NCBI GenBank assembly: GCA_963741305.1
Contig: CAVUHL010000003.1
Span: 1,116,001 to 1,180,000, forward strand
From: DATMER01 sp963741305
GTDB taxonomy: Bacteria; Acidobacteriota; Thermoanaerobaculia; Multivoradales; UBA5704
DNA: 64,000 nucleotides
Reading direction: 5' to 3'
The notes beneath the pieces were generated by a model. That model made no database searches and was not told where the DNA came from. It was given only the letters and a program-made list of their open reading frames with translations. Position 1 is the first letter of the stretch. Each line of letters opens with the position of its first letter. The position numbers were made by a program, and so were the translations under genes. Positions 27,516 through 35,302 of the stretch are shown here, one piece after another.

Positions 27516-27614
27516 CCCTCGCCGCCCGCAGAACCGGTTTCATGCCGCGACCGGGCGCTTTTCTGTCGCGACCTGGCTCGTCAGTGACGATGGGGGATGG
27601 CGATGGCCTTGAGG

Positions 27615-27620
27615 TATAAT
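27615..27620 (+). promoter_or_regulatory. Possible -10 box of the RTX-like gene
   Basis: A perfect TATAAT stands 35 bases before the ATG at 27655, in otherwise GC-rich DNA. No good -35 hexamer is seen at the usual spacing. GAGG before it gives no extended -10. Confidence 0.4.
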
Positions 27621-27654
27621 TGGCGTACACGAAAAACTTAAAAGGAGAGGGCCC

Positions 27655-28179
27655 ATGAGAAGCCTCAGGCTGACGTTGCTTTCCTCCCTCCTCGTCCTCG
27701 CAGGAGCCTTCATTCTCGCTCCGGCGGCATGGGCGACGTGCACCTGCAACAACACGATCAACGGAACCTCCGGGGACGACTACCTGACCGGCGGCTCAGG
27801 GGTGGACTGCATCTACGCGGGTGACGGCGGCGATCTGGTCTACGGGTTCGGTGCCGGCGACTGTCTGTACGGCGAAGGGGGAGCCGATGGGCTCTACGGC
27901 GCCGAGGGCGACGACGAGCTGATCGCAGGGCCCTCGGGGACCTACGACGATTTCTGCGGCGGCGGGGATGGAGCGGATCTGATCGACGGAGGGGACGACA
28001 AAGACGTCCTCGCGGGATACAACGGCAACGACGTCATCGTCGGCGGTAACGGGGACGACCAACTGATCGGCGGCCCCGATGACGACAGCCTCACCGGCCA
28101 GGCGGGGACCGACTATGCCAACGGCGGCGACCAGACGGATTTCTGCGACGCGGAGACCGAGGTGTACTGCGAGCTCTGA
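27655..28179 (+). CDS. Small secreted RTX-like (GGxGxDxxx repeat) protein
   Basis: A signal peptide (LLSSLLVLAGAFILAPAAWA) is followed by a Cys-rich start CTCNNTING. About eight nonapeptide-type calcium repeats come next, such as GTSGDDYLTGGSG, GNDVIVGGNGDDQLIGG and PDDDSLTGQAG. The end CDAETEVYCEL has two further Cys. The repeats should form a Ca-bound beta roll. Export by Sec rather than type I secretion is suggested by the signal peptide and the lack of a long C-terminal signal. AAAAGGAG precedes the ATG. The 174 residues are short for the family, and the function is unknown. Confidence 0.8.
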   Translation: MRSLRLTLLSSLLVLAGAFILAPAAWATCTCNNTINGTSGDDYLTGGSGVDCIYAGDGGDLVYGFGAGDCLYGEGGADGLYGAEGDDELIAGPSGTYDDFCGGGDGADLIDGGDDKDVLAGYNGNDVIVGGNGDDQLIGGPDDDSLTGQAGTDYANGGDQTDFCDAETEVYCEL

Positions 28180-28195
28180 TCCCCTGGCAGAGTAC

Positions 28196-28219
28196 GGGTC
28201 GCGGGTCTCGCCGCGACCC
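28196..28219 (+). terminator. Strong hairpin after the RTX-like gene
   Basis: GGGTCGCGG pairs perfectly with CCGCGACCC across a six-base loop, 17 bases after the stop. There is no T-run, so it could be a terminator of an unusual kind or an mRNA 3' stabiliser. Confidence 0.45.
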
Positions 28220-28294
28220 AACCCGATCCTGCGCTGCAGGCATAAACCCCTCCTGGGACCGCCGGCATCTTGCCGGCTCCTTCAGCGCGCCCGC

Positions 28295-28550
28295 CCGTTG
28301 TAATTAGTCCTATACCTTTACATTCTTACAGAAGCCCGCACCCTCGGCCTCGGCCCGAGGGTTACGGTTCGAGATGCTGTCTGCCGGGTTCCGGACGGCC
28401 TCCGTAACCCACAAAGCAGTCAAGCCTGATCCCGTATTTCGACATTAAAGAACTGGCAGCATGTTTGCAAGTAGGCGACGCACGCTCGGTCCAATCCAGG
28501 CCGTAAGCAGTACTCGATAGAAGGGGTGTCCGTGAAGTTCAGACTCCTTG
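28295..28550 (+). repeat. Duplicated leader plus signal-peptide segment, copy 1
   Basis: About 250 bases beginning CCGTTGTAATTAGTCCTAT are repeated with scattered changes at 32193-32447. The shared stretch includes an A+T-rich promoter-like block (TTGTAA...TACATT), an inverted-repeat block (GGTTACGG near 28360 pairing with CCGTAACC near 28405), the words CAAAGCAGTCAAG and ATTTCGACATT, the ribosome site and the first codons. The similarity fades after the signal peptide. Confidence 0.85.
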
Positions 28551-29770
28551 CCGCCGCTGCCGCACTCTGTCTCTCAACCGTGAATCTCCCCCCGGCTTCC
28601 GCGGTGATCGGAACGATCGACGCCGTGCCGGCCGCTACCCTGCTGCTTCCGTACTTCGAGCTTGACCTGGCCAAACAGAATGGCGTGAACACCCTGTTCT
28701 CGATCAACAATGCCTCGAACCTCGCCGTCCTGGCGCACGTAACGGTGTGGACCGACCAATCGGTCCCCGCCCTCGACTTCGACGTGTACCTGACCGGCTA
28801 TGACGTCCAGACCATCAGCATGCGCGACATCTTTCAGAACGGCACCTTGCCGAGGACGGCGTCCGCCGGACAGGATCCGACGGACACGATCAGCCCGAGG
28901 GGCCCGCTTTCACAGGACGTCAACTTCTCCTCCTGCTCGTCGCTGCCGTACGCGCCTGGCGCCGTTAGCGTTTCGTTCCGCAGCCACCTGCAGGCTTGGT
29001 TCCAGGGCAATCAGTCTACGGCGACCGGCAACTGCGCCGGTTCCAAGCAGCCCGACACCAACATCCTGCGCGGCTACGTCACGGTCGACACCGTGAACGC
29101 CTGCAACCTGTTCTTCCCCTCGGACTGGTCGTACTACGCTCCATTCCTTACCAACCAGAACGTGCTCTGGGGCAATGTCACATACGTCAACCCGGACCCG
29201 GTGACCGGCAACTTCGCTCAGGGCGACACGCTGGTGCATATCGAGGCCTGCTCCACCTGCTTCGCCCCTGGCGACCACACCTTTTACGGCCGTTACAACG
29301 GTGCGACGGCGGCCGATGCCCGCGAGCCCCTGCCGACCACGATGGCTGCTGTTTTCCAGAACGGCGGCGGTTTCTCCGGTGGCACTGACTATCTCGTCTG
29401 GCGTGAGGCCAATGCCGACGACTCTGCCTACTCCTGCGCTCTCGAGGGTCCGCCGAACTGGTACCCGCTCAGCTTCTTCCAAGTCCTGATCTTCGACGAA
29501 CAGGAGATGGTGATCGACGCCGAGGAATGCTGGTGGGGCATCCCGGACTGCTCTCCCTCTGTCATGATCCCGAACGCGGCAAACAGGATAGACGTCGCCA
29601 GCGACTTGCAGACACCCTTCGATTTCGGTTGGATGCATCTCAACCTTCAGCATCCCGCCATCACCTATCCAGATCCCTATGCCCAGATGTGGCTGACCAC
29701 TGTGATAGAGGCCGACGGTCGGTTCAGCATTGGCTACCCGGCCATCCAGCTCGACAACGCCAACCAATGA
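28532..29770 (+). CDS. Secreted protein, LLLPYFE family, paralogue 1
   Basis: About 412 residues. GTG 28532 is taken as the start because the related genes begin GTGAAG six to eight bases after a purine-rich site; a GTG two codons earlier is possible. A signal peptide VKFRLLAAAAALCLS is cleaved near PPASA. The mature part begins VIGTIDAVPAATLLLPYFEL and has many Cys in pairs and aromatic residues. I know of no function for this family. It is about 80 percent identical by eye to the next gene over most of its length, so this is a tandem duplication. The N-terminal beta-rich look suggests an extracellular binding or adhesion role, but this is unproved. Confidence 0.75.
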   Translation: MKFRLLAAAAALCLSTVNLPPASAVIGTIDAVPAATLLLPYFELDLAKQNGVNTLFSINNASNLAVLAHVTVWTDQSVPALDFDVYLTGYDVQTISMRDIFQNGTLPRTASAGQDPTDTISPRGPLSQDVNFSSCSSLPYAPGAVSVSFRSHLQAWFQGNQSTATGNCAGSKQPDTNILRGYVTVDTVNACNLFFPSDWSYYAPFLTNQNVLWGNVTYVNPDPVTGNFAQGDTLVHIEACSTCFAPGDHTFYGRYNGATAADAREPLPTTMAAVFQNGGGFSGGTDYLVWREANADDSAYSCALEGPPNWYPLSFFQVLIFDEQEMVIDAEECWWGIPDCSPSVMIPNAANRIDVASDLQTPFDFGWMHLNLQHPAITYPDPYAQMWLTTVIEADGRFSIGYPAIQLDNANQ

Positions 29771-29894
29771 CTTTTCAAGTCCAGAGTGCTTGCCGGCGCT
29801 GCCGCGCTTGGTCTTCAACCATGAATCAGCTATGGCAAGCAAGGTATGCGCTGACGGGTGGTCCACCAACGCTCATTCAGCTCAGGAGGTCCAA

Positions 29895-31115
29895 GTGAAG
29901 AAGCTCTATCTCGGTGTCGGTCTTGTCCTCTGGATCTTGCTGCTGGGTGGCCAGGCTTCCGCGGTGATCGGAACGATCGACGCCGTGCCGGCCGCGACCC
30001 TGCTGCTCCCGTACTTCGAGGTGGACATCGCCAACCAGAACGGCATGAACACCATGTTCTGGATCAACAACGCCTCGGATGTCGCCGTCCTGGCGCACGT
30101 TACGGTGTGGACCGACCAGTCGGTCCCGGCGCTCGACTTCAGCGTCTATCTGACTGGCTATGACATGCAGAAGATCAACCTTCGCGACATCTTCGTCAAC
30201 GGCAACCTGCCGCGCACCGCTCCCGCCGGTCAGGACCCGGCGGACACGATCAGCCCAAAGGGCACGCTTTCGCAGGACTTCAACTTTGCCTCCTGCTCGA
30301 GTTTGCCGTACGCGCCCGGCGCGGTGGGCGCATCGTTCCGAGCCCACCTTCAGGCCTGGTTCCAGGGCAATCCGTCCCCGGCCACCGGCAACTGTGCCGG
30401 TTCCAAGCAGCCCGACACCAACGTCCTCCGTGGCTATGTCACCGTCGACACGGTGAACGCCTGCAACCTGTTCTTCCCCTCGGACTGGGCGTTCTATGAC
30501 ACCTATGTGACCGACCAGAACGTGCTCTGGGGCACTGTCGTCTACGTCGACCCGAGCCGGAACCTGGCCCAAGGCGACACGCTGGTGCATATCGAAGCCT
30601 GTCCCACCTGCTTCGCCCCGGGAAACCACACCTTCTACGGTCGCTACAACGGTGCCACGGCGGCCGACGCTCGCGAGCCCCTGCCGACCACGATGGCTGC
30701 TCTTTACGAGAACGGCAGCAGCACGGACTTCCTCGTCTGGCGTGAAGCCGACGAGAGCGACACCGCCTACAACTGCGCTCTCCAGGGTCCGCCGACTTGG
30801 TACCCGCTCAGCTTCTTCCAAGTCCTGATCTTCGACGAAAAGGAGGCTGTGGTGGACGCCGAGGAATGCTGGTGGGGCGAACCGGACTGCACCCCCACTG
30901 TCATGATCCCGAACGAGGCAAACAGGATCGACGTCGCCAGCGGCTTGTTGACACCCTTCGTTTCCGGTTGGATGCACCTCAACCTTCAGCACCACGAGGT
31001 CATCCCCATCTATGCAGATCCCCATGCCCAGATGTGGCTGACCACTGTGATGGAGAGTGGAGGTCAGTACAGCGTCGGCTTCCCGGCCATCCAGCTCGAC
31101 AACGCCAACCAATGA
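29895..31115 (+). CDS. Secreted protein, LLLPYFE family, paralogue 2
   Basis: A tandem paralogue of the preceding gene: mature start VIGTIDAVPAATLLLPYFEV, with shared blocks TVWTDQSVPALDF, GNCAGSKQPDTN and WYPLSFFQVLIFDE, and the same end GYPAIQ/GFPAIQLDNANQ. Its signal peptide (VKKLYLGVGLVLWILLLGG) is unrelated to that of paralogue 1, so the mature region was duplicated under a different leader. AGGAGG is eight bases before GTG 29895, which fixes the start. Function unknown. Confidence 0.78.
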   Translation: MKKLYLGVGLVLWILLLGGQASAVIGTIDAVPAATLLLPYFEVDIANQNGMNTMFWINNASDVAVLAHVTVWTDQSVPALDFSVYLTGYDMQKINLRDIFVNGNLPRTAPAGQDPADTISPKGTLSQDFNFASCSSLPYAPGAVGASFRAHLQAWFQGNPSPATGNCAGSKQPDTNVLRGYVTVDTVNACNLFFPSDWAFYDTYVTDQNVLWGTVVYVDPSRNLAQGDTLVHIEACPTCFAPGNHTFYGRYNGATAADAREPLPTTMAALYENGSSTDFLVWREADESDTAYNCALQGPPTWYPLSFFQVLIFDEKEAVVDAEECWWGEPDCTPTVMIPNEANRIDVASGLLTPFVSGWMHLNLQHHEVIPIYADPHAQMWLTTVMESGGQYSVGFPAIQLDNANQ

Positions 31116-31200
31116 CTTTCAAGACCAGAGTCCTCGGGCCGATGTTGGCCAAAGGATGTAAAGAGGAAGGAGTCTCTGTGAAGCTTAGATTGCTGTCGTT
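31114..31200 (+). repeat. Shared leader of family-B genes, copy 1
   Basis: The segment with CAGAGTCCTCGGGCCGATGT, then GGCCAA(A)GGATGTA, GAGGAAGGAGTCTCT and the GTG start, recurs almost unchanged at about 34066-34155 before the third gene of this family. A partial form (CCAGAGTGCTTG) follows paralogue 1 of the first family at about 29778. Confidence 0.8.
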
Positions 31201-32185
31201 TGCAGCCGCTCTCTGTCTGTCGATCGCGCTCTCGGCCGGCCCGGGATTTGCCCAGGCCGAGGAGATCAAGCCAGAGCCCGAGCTCGTACGCCAAATGCTC
31301 CAGGAGGGGTGGATCAAGATGGCGGAGGGAGTGCTGCAGCGGACCGAATGGGGACCGGTGGAGACCTTCACCTATGGTGAGGACGGTCTACGCTGGACCG
31401 CGCGAAAGCTCAAGGCCCGCCTCGATCTCCTCGAGAAAGAATATGCGAACTATCCTACCGAGGAACTCGCCGGTATCATCGAGAGCCTCGAGAGCCAGCT
31501 CAACGAGATAGACGAGGTTATGACGTCCGGCGCCGCCGGGGTAGAGGTCGTCAGCCCCGACGAGCTCGCGGATTGTTCCATCGTTTACTCGGCGACTGCG
31601 GCCGCCGATCCCGAGACCGGTCCTTCTGCCCCGGGCACCAAGGCGAACGCCACCGCCTCTTTCCACGCCAGCTGCGGCGAGGTCGGGAATACCTACGCCT
31701 ATGCCTACGCACGGGCGACGGCGGGGGCGGTGACCACGGTCAAAATCCAGGAGGACCCGAAGTACGACAGCTCCTGGGCAGATAGCGCCGCCTCGGCCAG
31801 CGCGCCCGGCAGCCTTGACTGCTTTTCCGAGGCCTATGCGCGGACCTGGAGCACCCAGCACAACTACGAGAGGTCGGACACCAACCACTCCTGCTCGTCC
31901 GCTAGCCCGGTCACGGTCTCGATCGGCGGCCTCTCCGATGTTTGGCTTAACGCCAACCACCCCTGCGAGACCGTGACGTGGTCTGCCAGCGCGACCGGAG
32001 GGAGCGGCGCTTACAGCTACAAGTGGTACCTCGGCACGGGTACCATCGTCGTGAGCACCAAAAGCTCGTATTCCAGGACGTACTGCACGACCAACAAGCA
32101 AGTCGACGTCAGGGTCGTCGCCACCGACACCAGCTCACCTGTCAAGACCGACGATGCCACCTTCACCACCTGGATCCACTACTAG
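31178..32185 (+). CDS. Secreted protein, family B with Ig-like C-terminal domain, copy 1
   Basis: A 335-residue protein starting at GTG 31178 (GGAAGGAG six bases upstream). The signal peptide VKLRLLSFAAALCLSIALS ends near GFAQA. Residues about 25-110 form a charged helical segment (LVRQMLQEGWIKMAEGVLQR, LEKEYANYPTEELAG). Residues about 115-240 have a Cys/Ala-rich beta-like part with TYAYAYARATAG and CFSEAYARTWS. The C-terminal 90 residues resemble a PKD/Ig-like domain (WSASATGGSGAYSYKWYLG, VDVRVVATD). No function is known to me. It is closely related to the copy at 34129 and shares its N-terminal part with the CBM6 gene between them. Confidence 0.75.
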   Translation: MKLRLLSFAAALCLSIALSAGPGFAQAEEIKPEPELVRQMLQEGWIKMAEGVLQRTEWGPVETFTYGEDGLRWTARKLKARLDLLEKEYANYPTEELAGIIESLESQLNEIDEVMTSGAAGVEVVSPDELADCSIVYSATAAADPETGPSAPGTKANATASFHASCGEVGNTYAYAYARATAGAVTTVKIQEDPKYDSSWADSAASASAPGSLDCFSEAYARTWSTQHNYERSDTNHSCSSASPVTVSIGGLSDVWLNANHPCETVTWSASATGGSGAYSYKWYLGTGTIVVSTKSSYSRTYCTTNKQVDVRVVATDTSSPVKTDDATFTTWIHY

Positions 32186-32192
32186 GAGCCCA

Positions 32193-32447
32193 CCGTTGTA
32201 ATTAGTCCTATGCCTTTACATTCTTACAGAGGACCCCAGCTTCGGCCTCGGATCGGAGGTTACCGTTCGAGATGCTGGCTGCCGGGTCCGAGCGGCCTCC
32301 GTAATTCGCAAAGCAGTCAAGACTGGCCGCTATTTCGACATTCAATAACTGGCAGCATCGTTGCAAGAACGCCGCGAGCGCTCAGGCCAATACAGGCCGT
32401 AAGCTGTACTCAGTTGTAGAGGTGTCCGTGAAGTTCAGGCTCCTTTC
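32193..32447 (+). repeat. Duplicated leader plus signal-peptide segment, copy 2
   Basis: Second copy of the segment at 28295-28550. It keeps TTGTAATTAGTCCTAT, TTTACATTCTTACAGA, TTCGAGATGCTG, AAAGCAGTCAAG and ACTGGCAGCAT, and the start region GTGTCCGTGAAGTTCAG. It drives a gene whose mature product is unrelated to that behind copy 1. Confidence 0.85.
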
Positions 32448-34062
32448 CGTCGTGGCCGTGCTGTGTCTCTCCACCACGAATCTCCCCCGCGCTTCGGCGC
32501 AGCCTCAGTCGATGGAACGCATGCTTCAGCAGGATTGGCAGACCGTGCAGGACGGGGTCCTGCAGCGGGATCTGGGAGAGGGTCGAGTCGAAACCTATAG
32601 CTACGGCGAGCAGGGCAAGCGCTGGCGGGCGCAACGGCTCGCCAAGCGCATCGCCTCCCTGGAACGTGAATACCGTGCCTATCCCTCCACTCGCCTCGCC
32701 GAGATCCTGGCGGCGTTGAAGGGAGAGCTCCGGCAGTCGAAGCAGATCCTCAAGAGCTCCAGCTCCAGTGTGAGCAGCGGGGGAATCGAATCCACCAGCG
32801 CCGGCCTGACGGCGGGCTGTGAGCCGACCGTGACGCTGGGAGCCAACGCCGCTCCGCAGTCGACCCGGGTCCCCGGCGCGACCGCCAGCGCCCACGTGTC
32901 GTTCCAGAGCCCCGCCGACTGCTACGGGAACACCTACGCCTACGCGTACTCCCGCGCCACCTTCGGGAGCACCATGAACGACGACAGCCAGGAGGATGCG
33001 CAGTACGACGGCACCGTCCTGTCGGCCTCTCTTTCCGTGAGCGCCACCGGCTCGACCGGTTGCTTCTCCGAAAGCTATGCCCAGGCCTGGATCCAGGACC
33101 GCAGCTACGAGGCCTCCGACGCGAACTACGCCTGCACCGCGGGTCCGTCGGAGGGGACGCCCTACGGCCTGCCCTTCAAGATCCCCGGCACGATCAAGGC
33201 CGCAGATTTCGACAACGGCGGCGAAGGAGTCGCCTATCACGAGGTCTCGCCCGACCTGGACAACGTCTACCGCGCGACCGACGTGGACCTGTACGAGGAC
33301 ATGGTCATCCATCTCGAGGCCGGGGACTGGATGCAGTACACCCTCGATGTTCAGGCTCCTGGCACCTACACCCTGATCGCCCAGACCGGGGCGGAAGCGG
33401 CGGGCGGCGTGTTCCATCTCGAATTGGACGGCGTCGACCTGACCGGACCGGTAGAGGTCCCGCCGACGGGAGGCTGGATGTACTGGGGCTCTGCCATTCG
33501 CCAAGCTGTGAAGTTCCCAGCAGCCGGGCAGCACACGCTGCGCTTCAAGGTGGACGCGTGGTTCGACGGCTTCCACTCCCTGCGCTTCGTCGTGGCGCAG
33601 GCACCGTTCGGCGGCACGGCTCGGACCCTGCCGGGCACGATCAAAGCGGTGGACTTCGACGAAGGCGGGGAGATGCTCTCCTATCACGACAACTCGGCCG
33701 GATGCGATGGGAGCTGCGGCTACCGCAAAGCGGACGTGGACCGCTGGGACGAGCACGTGTGGCACACCACCTCCGGCGAATGGATGGAGTACACGATGGA
33801 CGTCACCACGACCGGCGTCTACACGATGACGTTCAAGGTTGGCTCCTGGGAGGGAGGCGGGACCTTCCATGTGGAGATCGACGGCGTGAACGTGACTGGT
33901 CCGCTCACCCTGCCCAACACCGGCAGCTGGCTCCCGACCGCGACGGTCACCAAGACCGGAGTGAGCCTCACGGCCGGCCGCCGCGTGATGCGGCTTGTGA
34001 TCGATAGCGACGCGGGCTCCATTGATGCAGGAACCTTCGACACCACTACCGTCCAACCCTGA
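32428..34062 (+). CDS. Secreted protein, family B N-terminus with two CBM6-like domains
   Basis: About 544 residues. The signal peptide VKFRLLSVVAVLCLS resembles that of the gene at 28532, not that of its family-B neighbours. Residues about 25-240 match family B (MLQQDWQTVQDGVLQRDLG, NTYAYAYSRATFG, GCFSESYAQAWI). After it come two carbohydrate-binding-module-6-like domains: PGTIKAADFDNGGEGVAYHE and PGTIKAVDFDEGGEMLSYHD open them, each with a WMQYTLDV/WMEYTMDV strand. CBM6 domains bind beta-glucans, xylan or agar. No catalytic domain is present, so the protein may anchor the N-terminal part to a glycan. GTG 32428 is chosen; GTG 32422 is an alternative. Confidence 0.82.
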   Translation: MKFRLLSVVAVLCLSTTNLPRASAQPQSMERMLQQDWQTVQDGVLQRDLGEGRVETYSYGEQGKRWRAQRLAKRIASLEREYRAYPSTRLAEILAALKGELRQSKQILKSSSSSVSSGGIESTSAGLTAGCEPTVTLGANAAPQSTRVPGATASAHVSFQSPADCYGNTYAYAYSRATFGSTMNDDSQEDAQYDGTVLSASLSVSATGSTGCFSESYAQAWIQDRSYEASDANYACTAGPSEGTPYGLPFKIPGTIKAADFDNGGEGVAYHEVSPDLDNVYRATDVDLYEDMVIHLEAGDWMQYTLDVQAPGTYTLIAQTGAEAAGGVFHLELDGVDLTGPVEVPPTGGWMYWGSAIRQAVKFPAAGQHTLRFKVDAWFDGFHSLRFVVAQAPFGGTARTLPGTIKAVDFDEGGEMLSYHDNSAGCDGSCGYRKADVDRWDEHVWHTTSGEWMEYTMDVTTTGVYTMTFKVGSWEGGGTFHVEIDGVNVTGPLTLPNTGSWLPTATVTKTGVSLTAGRRVMRLVIDSDAGSIDAGTFDTTTVQP

Positions 34063-34065
34063 TAA

Positions 34066-34155
34066 GCGTTCAAAAGCAGAGTCCTCGGGCCGATGTCCGG
34101 CCAAGGATGTAGAGAGGAAGGAGTCTCTGTGAAGTTTAGATTGTTGTCGTTTGTT
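34066..34155 (+). repeat. Shared leader of family-B genes, copy 2
   Basis: Second copy of the segment at 31114-31200: GCAGAGTCCTCGGGCCGATGT, GGCCAAGGATGTAGAGAGG and AAGGAGTCTCTGTGAAG are kept, and the identity continues into the signal peptide. Confidence 0.8.
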
Positions 34156-35169
34156 GTCGGTCTTTGTCTGTCGATCGCGCTCACTGCCGACCCCGGCCTT
34201 GCCCAGGCCCAGGAAATCAAGCCGGAACCCGAGCTCGTACGCCAGATGCTCCAGGAAGGGTGGACGAAGGTGGTGGACGGAGTGCTGCAGCGGACCGAGT
34301 GGGGCCAGGTAGAGACCTTCACCTATGGTGAGGACGGTCTACGCTGGACCGCGAGAAGGCTCGAGGCCCGCCTCGGGTTCCTCGAGAAGGAATATGCGAG
34401 CAATCCTACCGAGGAGCTCGCCGGCATCATCGAGAGCCTCGAGAGCCAGCTCATCGAGGCGGACGAGGTGATGAAGTCCGGCGCCGCCGGGGCAGAGGTC
34501 GCCAGCCCCGACGAGCTAGCGGACTGCAACGTTACCTACGGGGCAACGGCCGCCGCCGATCCAGAGACCGGTTCTATCGGCGTCAAGGCGAACGCTACCG
34601 CCTATTTCCACGCCAACTGCGGCCAGACCGGGAGCTCCTTTGCCTATGCCTATGCCAAGGCGACGGCGGGGACGGTGCTCACGATCAGGAGCCAGGAGGA
34701 CCCGAAGGAGAACGGCTCCTGGCTGGACAGCGCCGCCTCGGCAAGCGCGCCCGGCAGCCTGGACTGCTTTTCCGAGGCCTATGCCCGGGCCTGGAGCACC
34801 CAGCTCAACATCAACTACGAGGTCTCGGACACCAACTTCTCCTGCCCGCAGCCCATTGAGCCGGTCACGGCCTCGATCAGCGGTCCTTCCGAGGTCTGGC
34901 ACCCCAGCTACAACTACTCCACCTGCCAGATCGTAACGTGGTCTGCCGACGTGTCCGGAGGGACCCCCGGCTACACCTACCAGTGGTACATCGGCCAAGG
35001 CACCACCGTGCTGGGCACCGGGAGCTCGTTCACGAAGAAGTTCTGCCAGCCCAGTCAGCGGGTCGACGTCAGGGTCGTTGCCACCGACAGCGGCAACCCC
35101 GCCCAGTCCGCCCAGGCCACCTTCACCACATGGATTTACTTCGAGCAGAGCTGCATGATCTGTGAATAG
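34129..35169 (+). CDS. Secreted protein, family B with Ig-like C-terminal domain, copy 2
   Basis: A 346-residue paralogue of the protein at 31178. Shared blocks are EIKPEPELVRQMLQEGW, LQRTEWGQVETFTYGEDGLR, YPTEELAG-like NPTEELAGIIESLESQL and GSLDCFSEAYARAWSTQ. The C-terminal domain has WSADVSGGTPGYTYQWYIG and FCQPSQRVDVRVVATDSG, then a short tail with two Cys (SCMICE). The start is GTG 34129 with GGAAGGAG upstream. Function unknown. It is followed by a good hairpin. Confidence 0.76.
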   Translation: MKFRLLSFVVGLCLSIALTADPGLAQAQEIKPEPELVRQMLQEGWTKVVDGVLQRTEWGQVETFTYGEDGLRWTARRLEARLGFLEKEYASNPTEELAGIIESLESQLIEADEVMKSGAAGAEVASPDELADCNVTYGATAAADPETGSIGVKANATAYFHANCGQTGSSFAYAYAKATAGTVLTIRSQEDPKENGSWLDSAASASAPGSLDCFSEAYARAWSTQLNINYEVSDTNFSCPQPIEPVTASISGPSEVWHPSYNYSTCQIVTWSADVSGGTPGYTYQWYIGQGTTVLGTGSSFTKKFCQPSQRVDVRVVATDSGNPAQSAQATFTTWIYFEQSCMICE

Positions 35170-35186
35170 CGGCGCGCAACCATCCC

Positions 35187-35220
35187 GGGCGGAGCCGGCT
35201 CGCCGGCCCGCCTTCTATTT
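35187..35220 (+). terminator. Terminator-like hairpin after the family-B genes
   Basis: GGCGGAGCCGG pairs with CCGGCCCGCC around CTCG with one mismatch, and the pyrimidine-rich TTCTATTT follows. It lies 18 bases after the stop of the gene at 34129. Confidence 0.55.
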
Positions 35221-35302
35221 CAGAACGCTTGGGACGCTGTAACTTCCGAGCGGGTAGTGCCTCCCTTGCAGGCCCCCCAGCTCGTCACAACGTGGAGGAT
35301 CG

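Noticed and set aside
28295..28531. c-di-GMP or other known riboswitch in the duplicated leader
   Set aside because: A stem and the word AAAGCAGTCAAG are present, but no consensus core of a riboswitch class I know could be matched.
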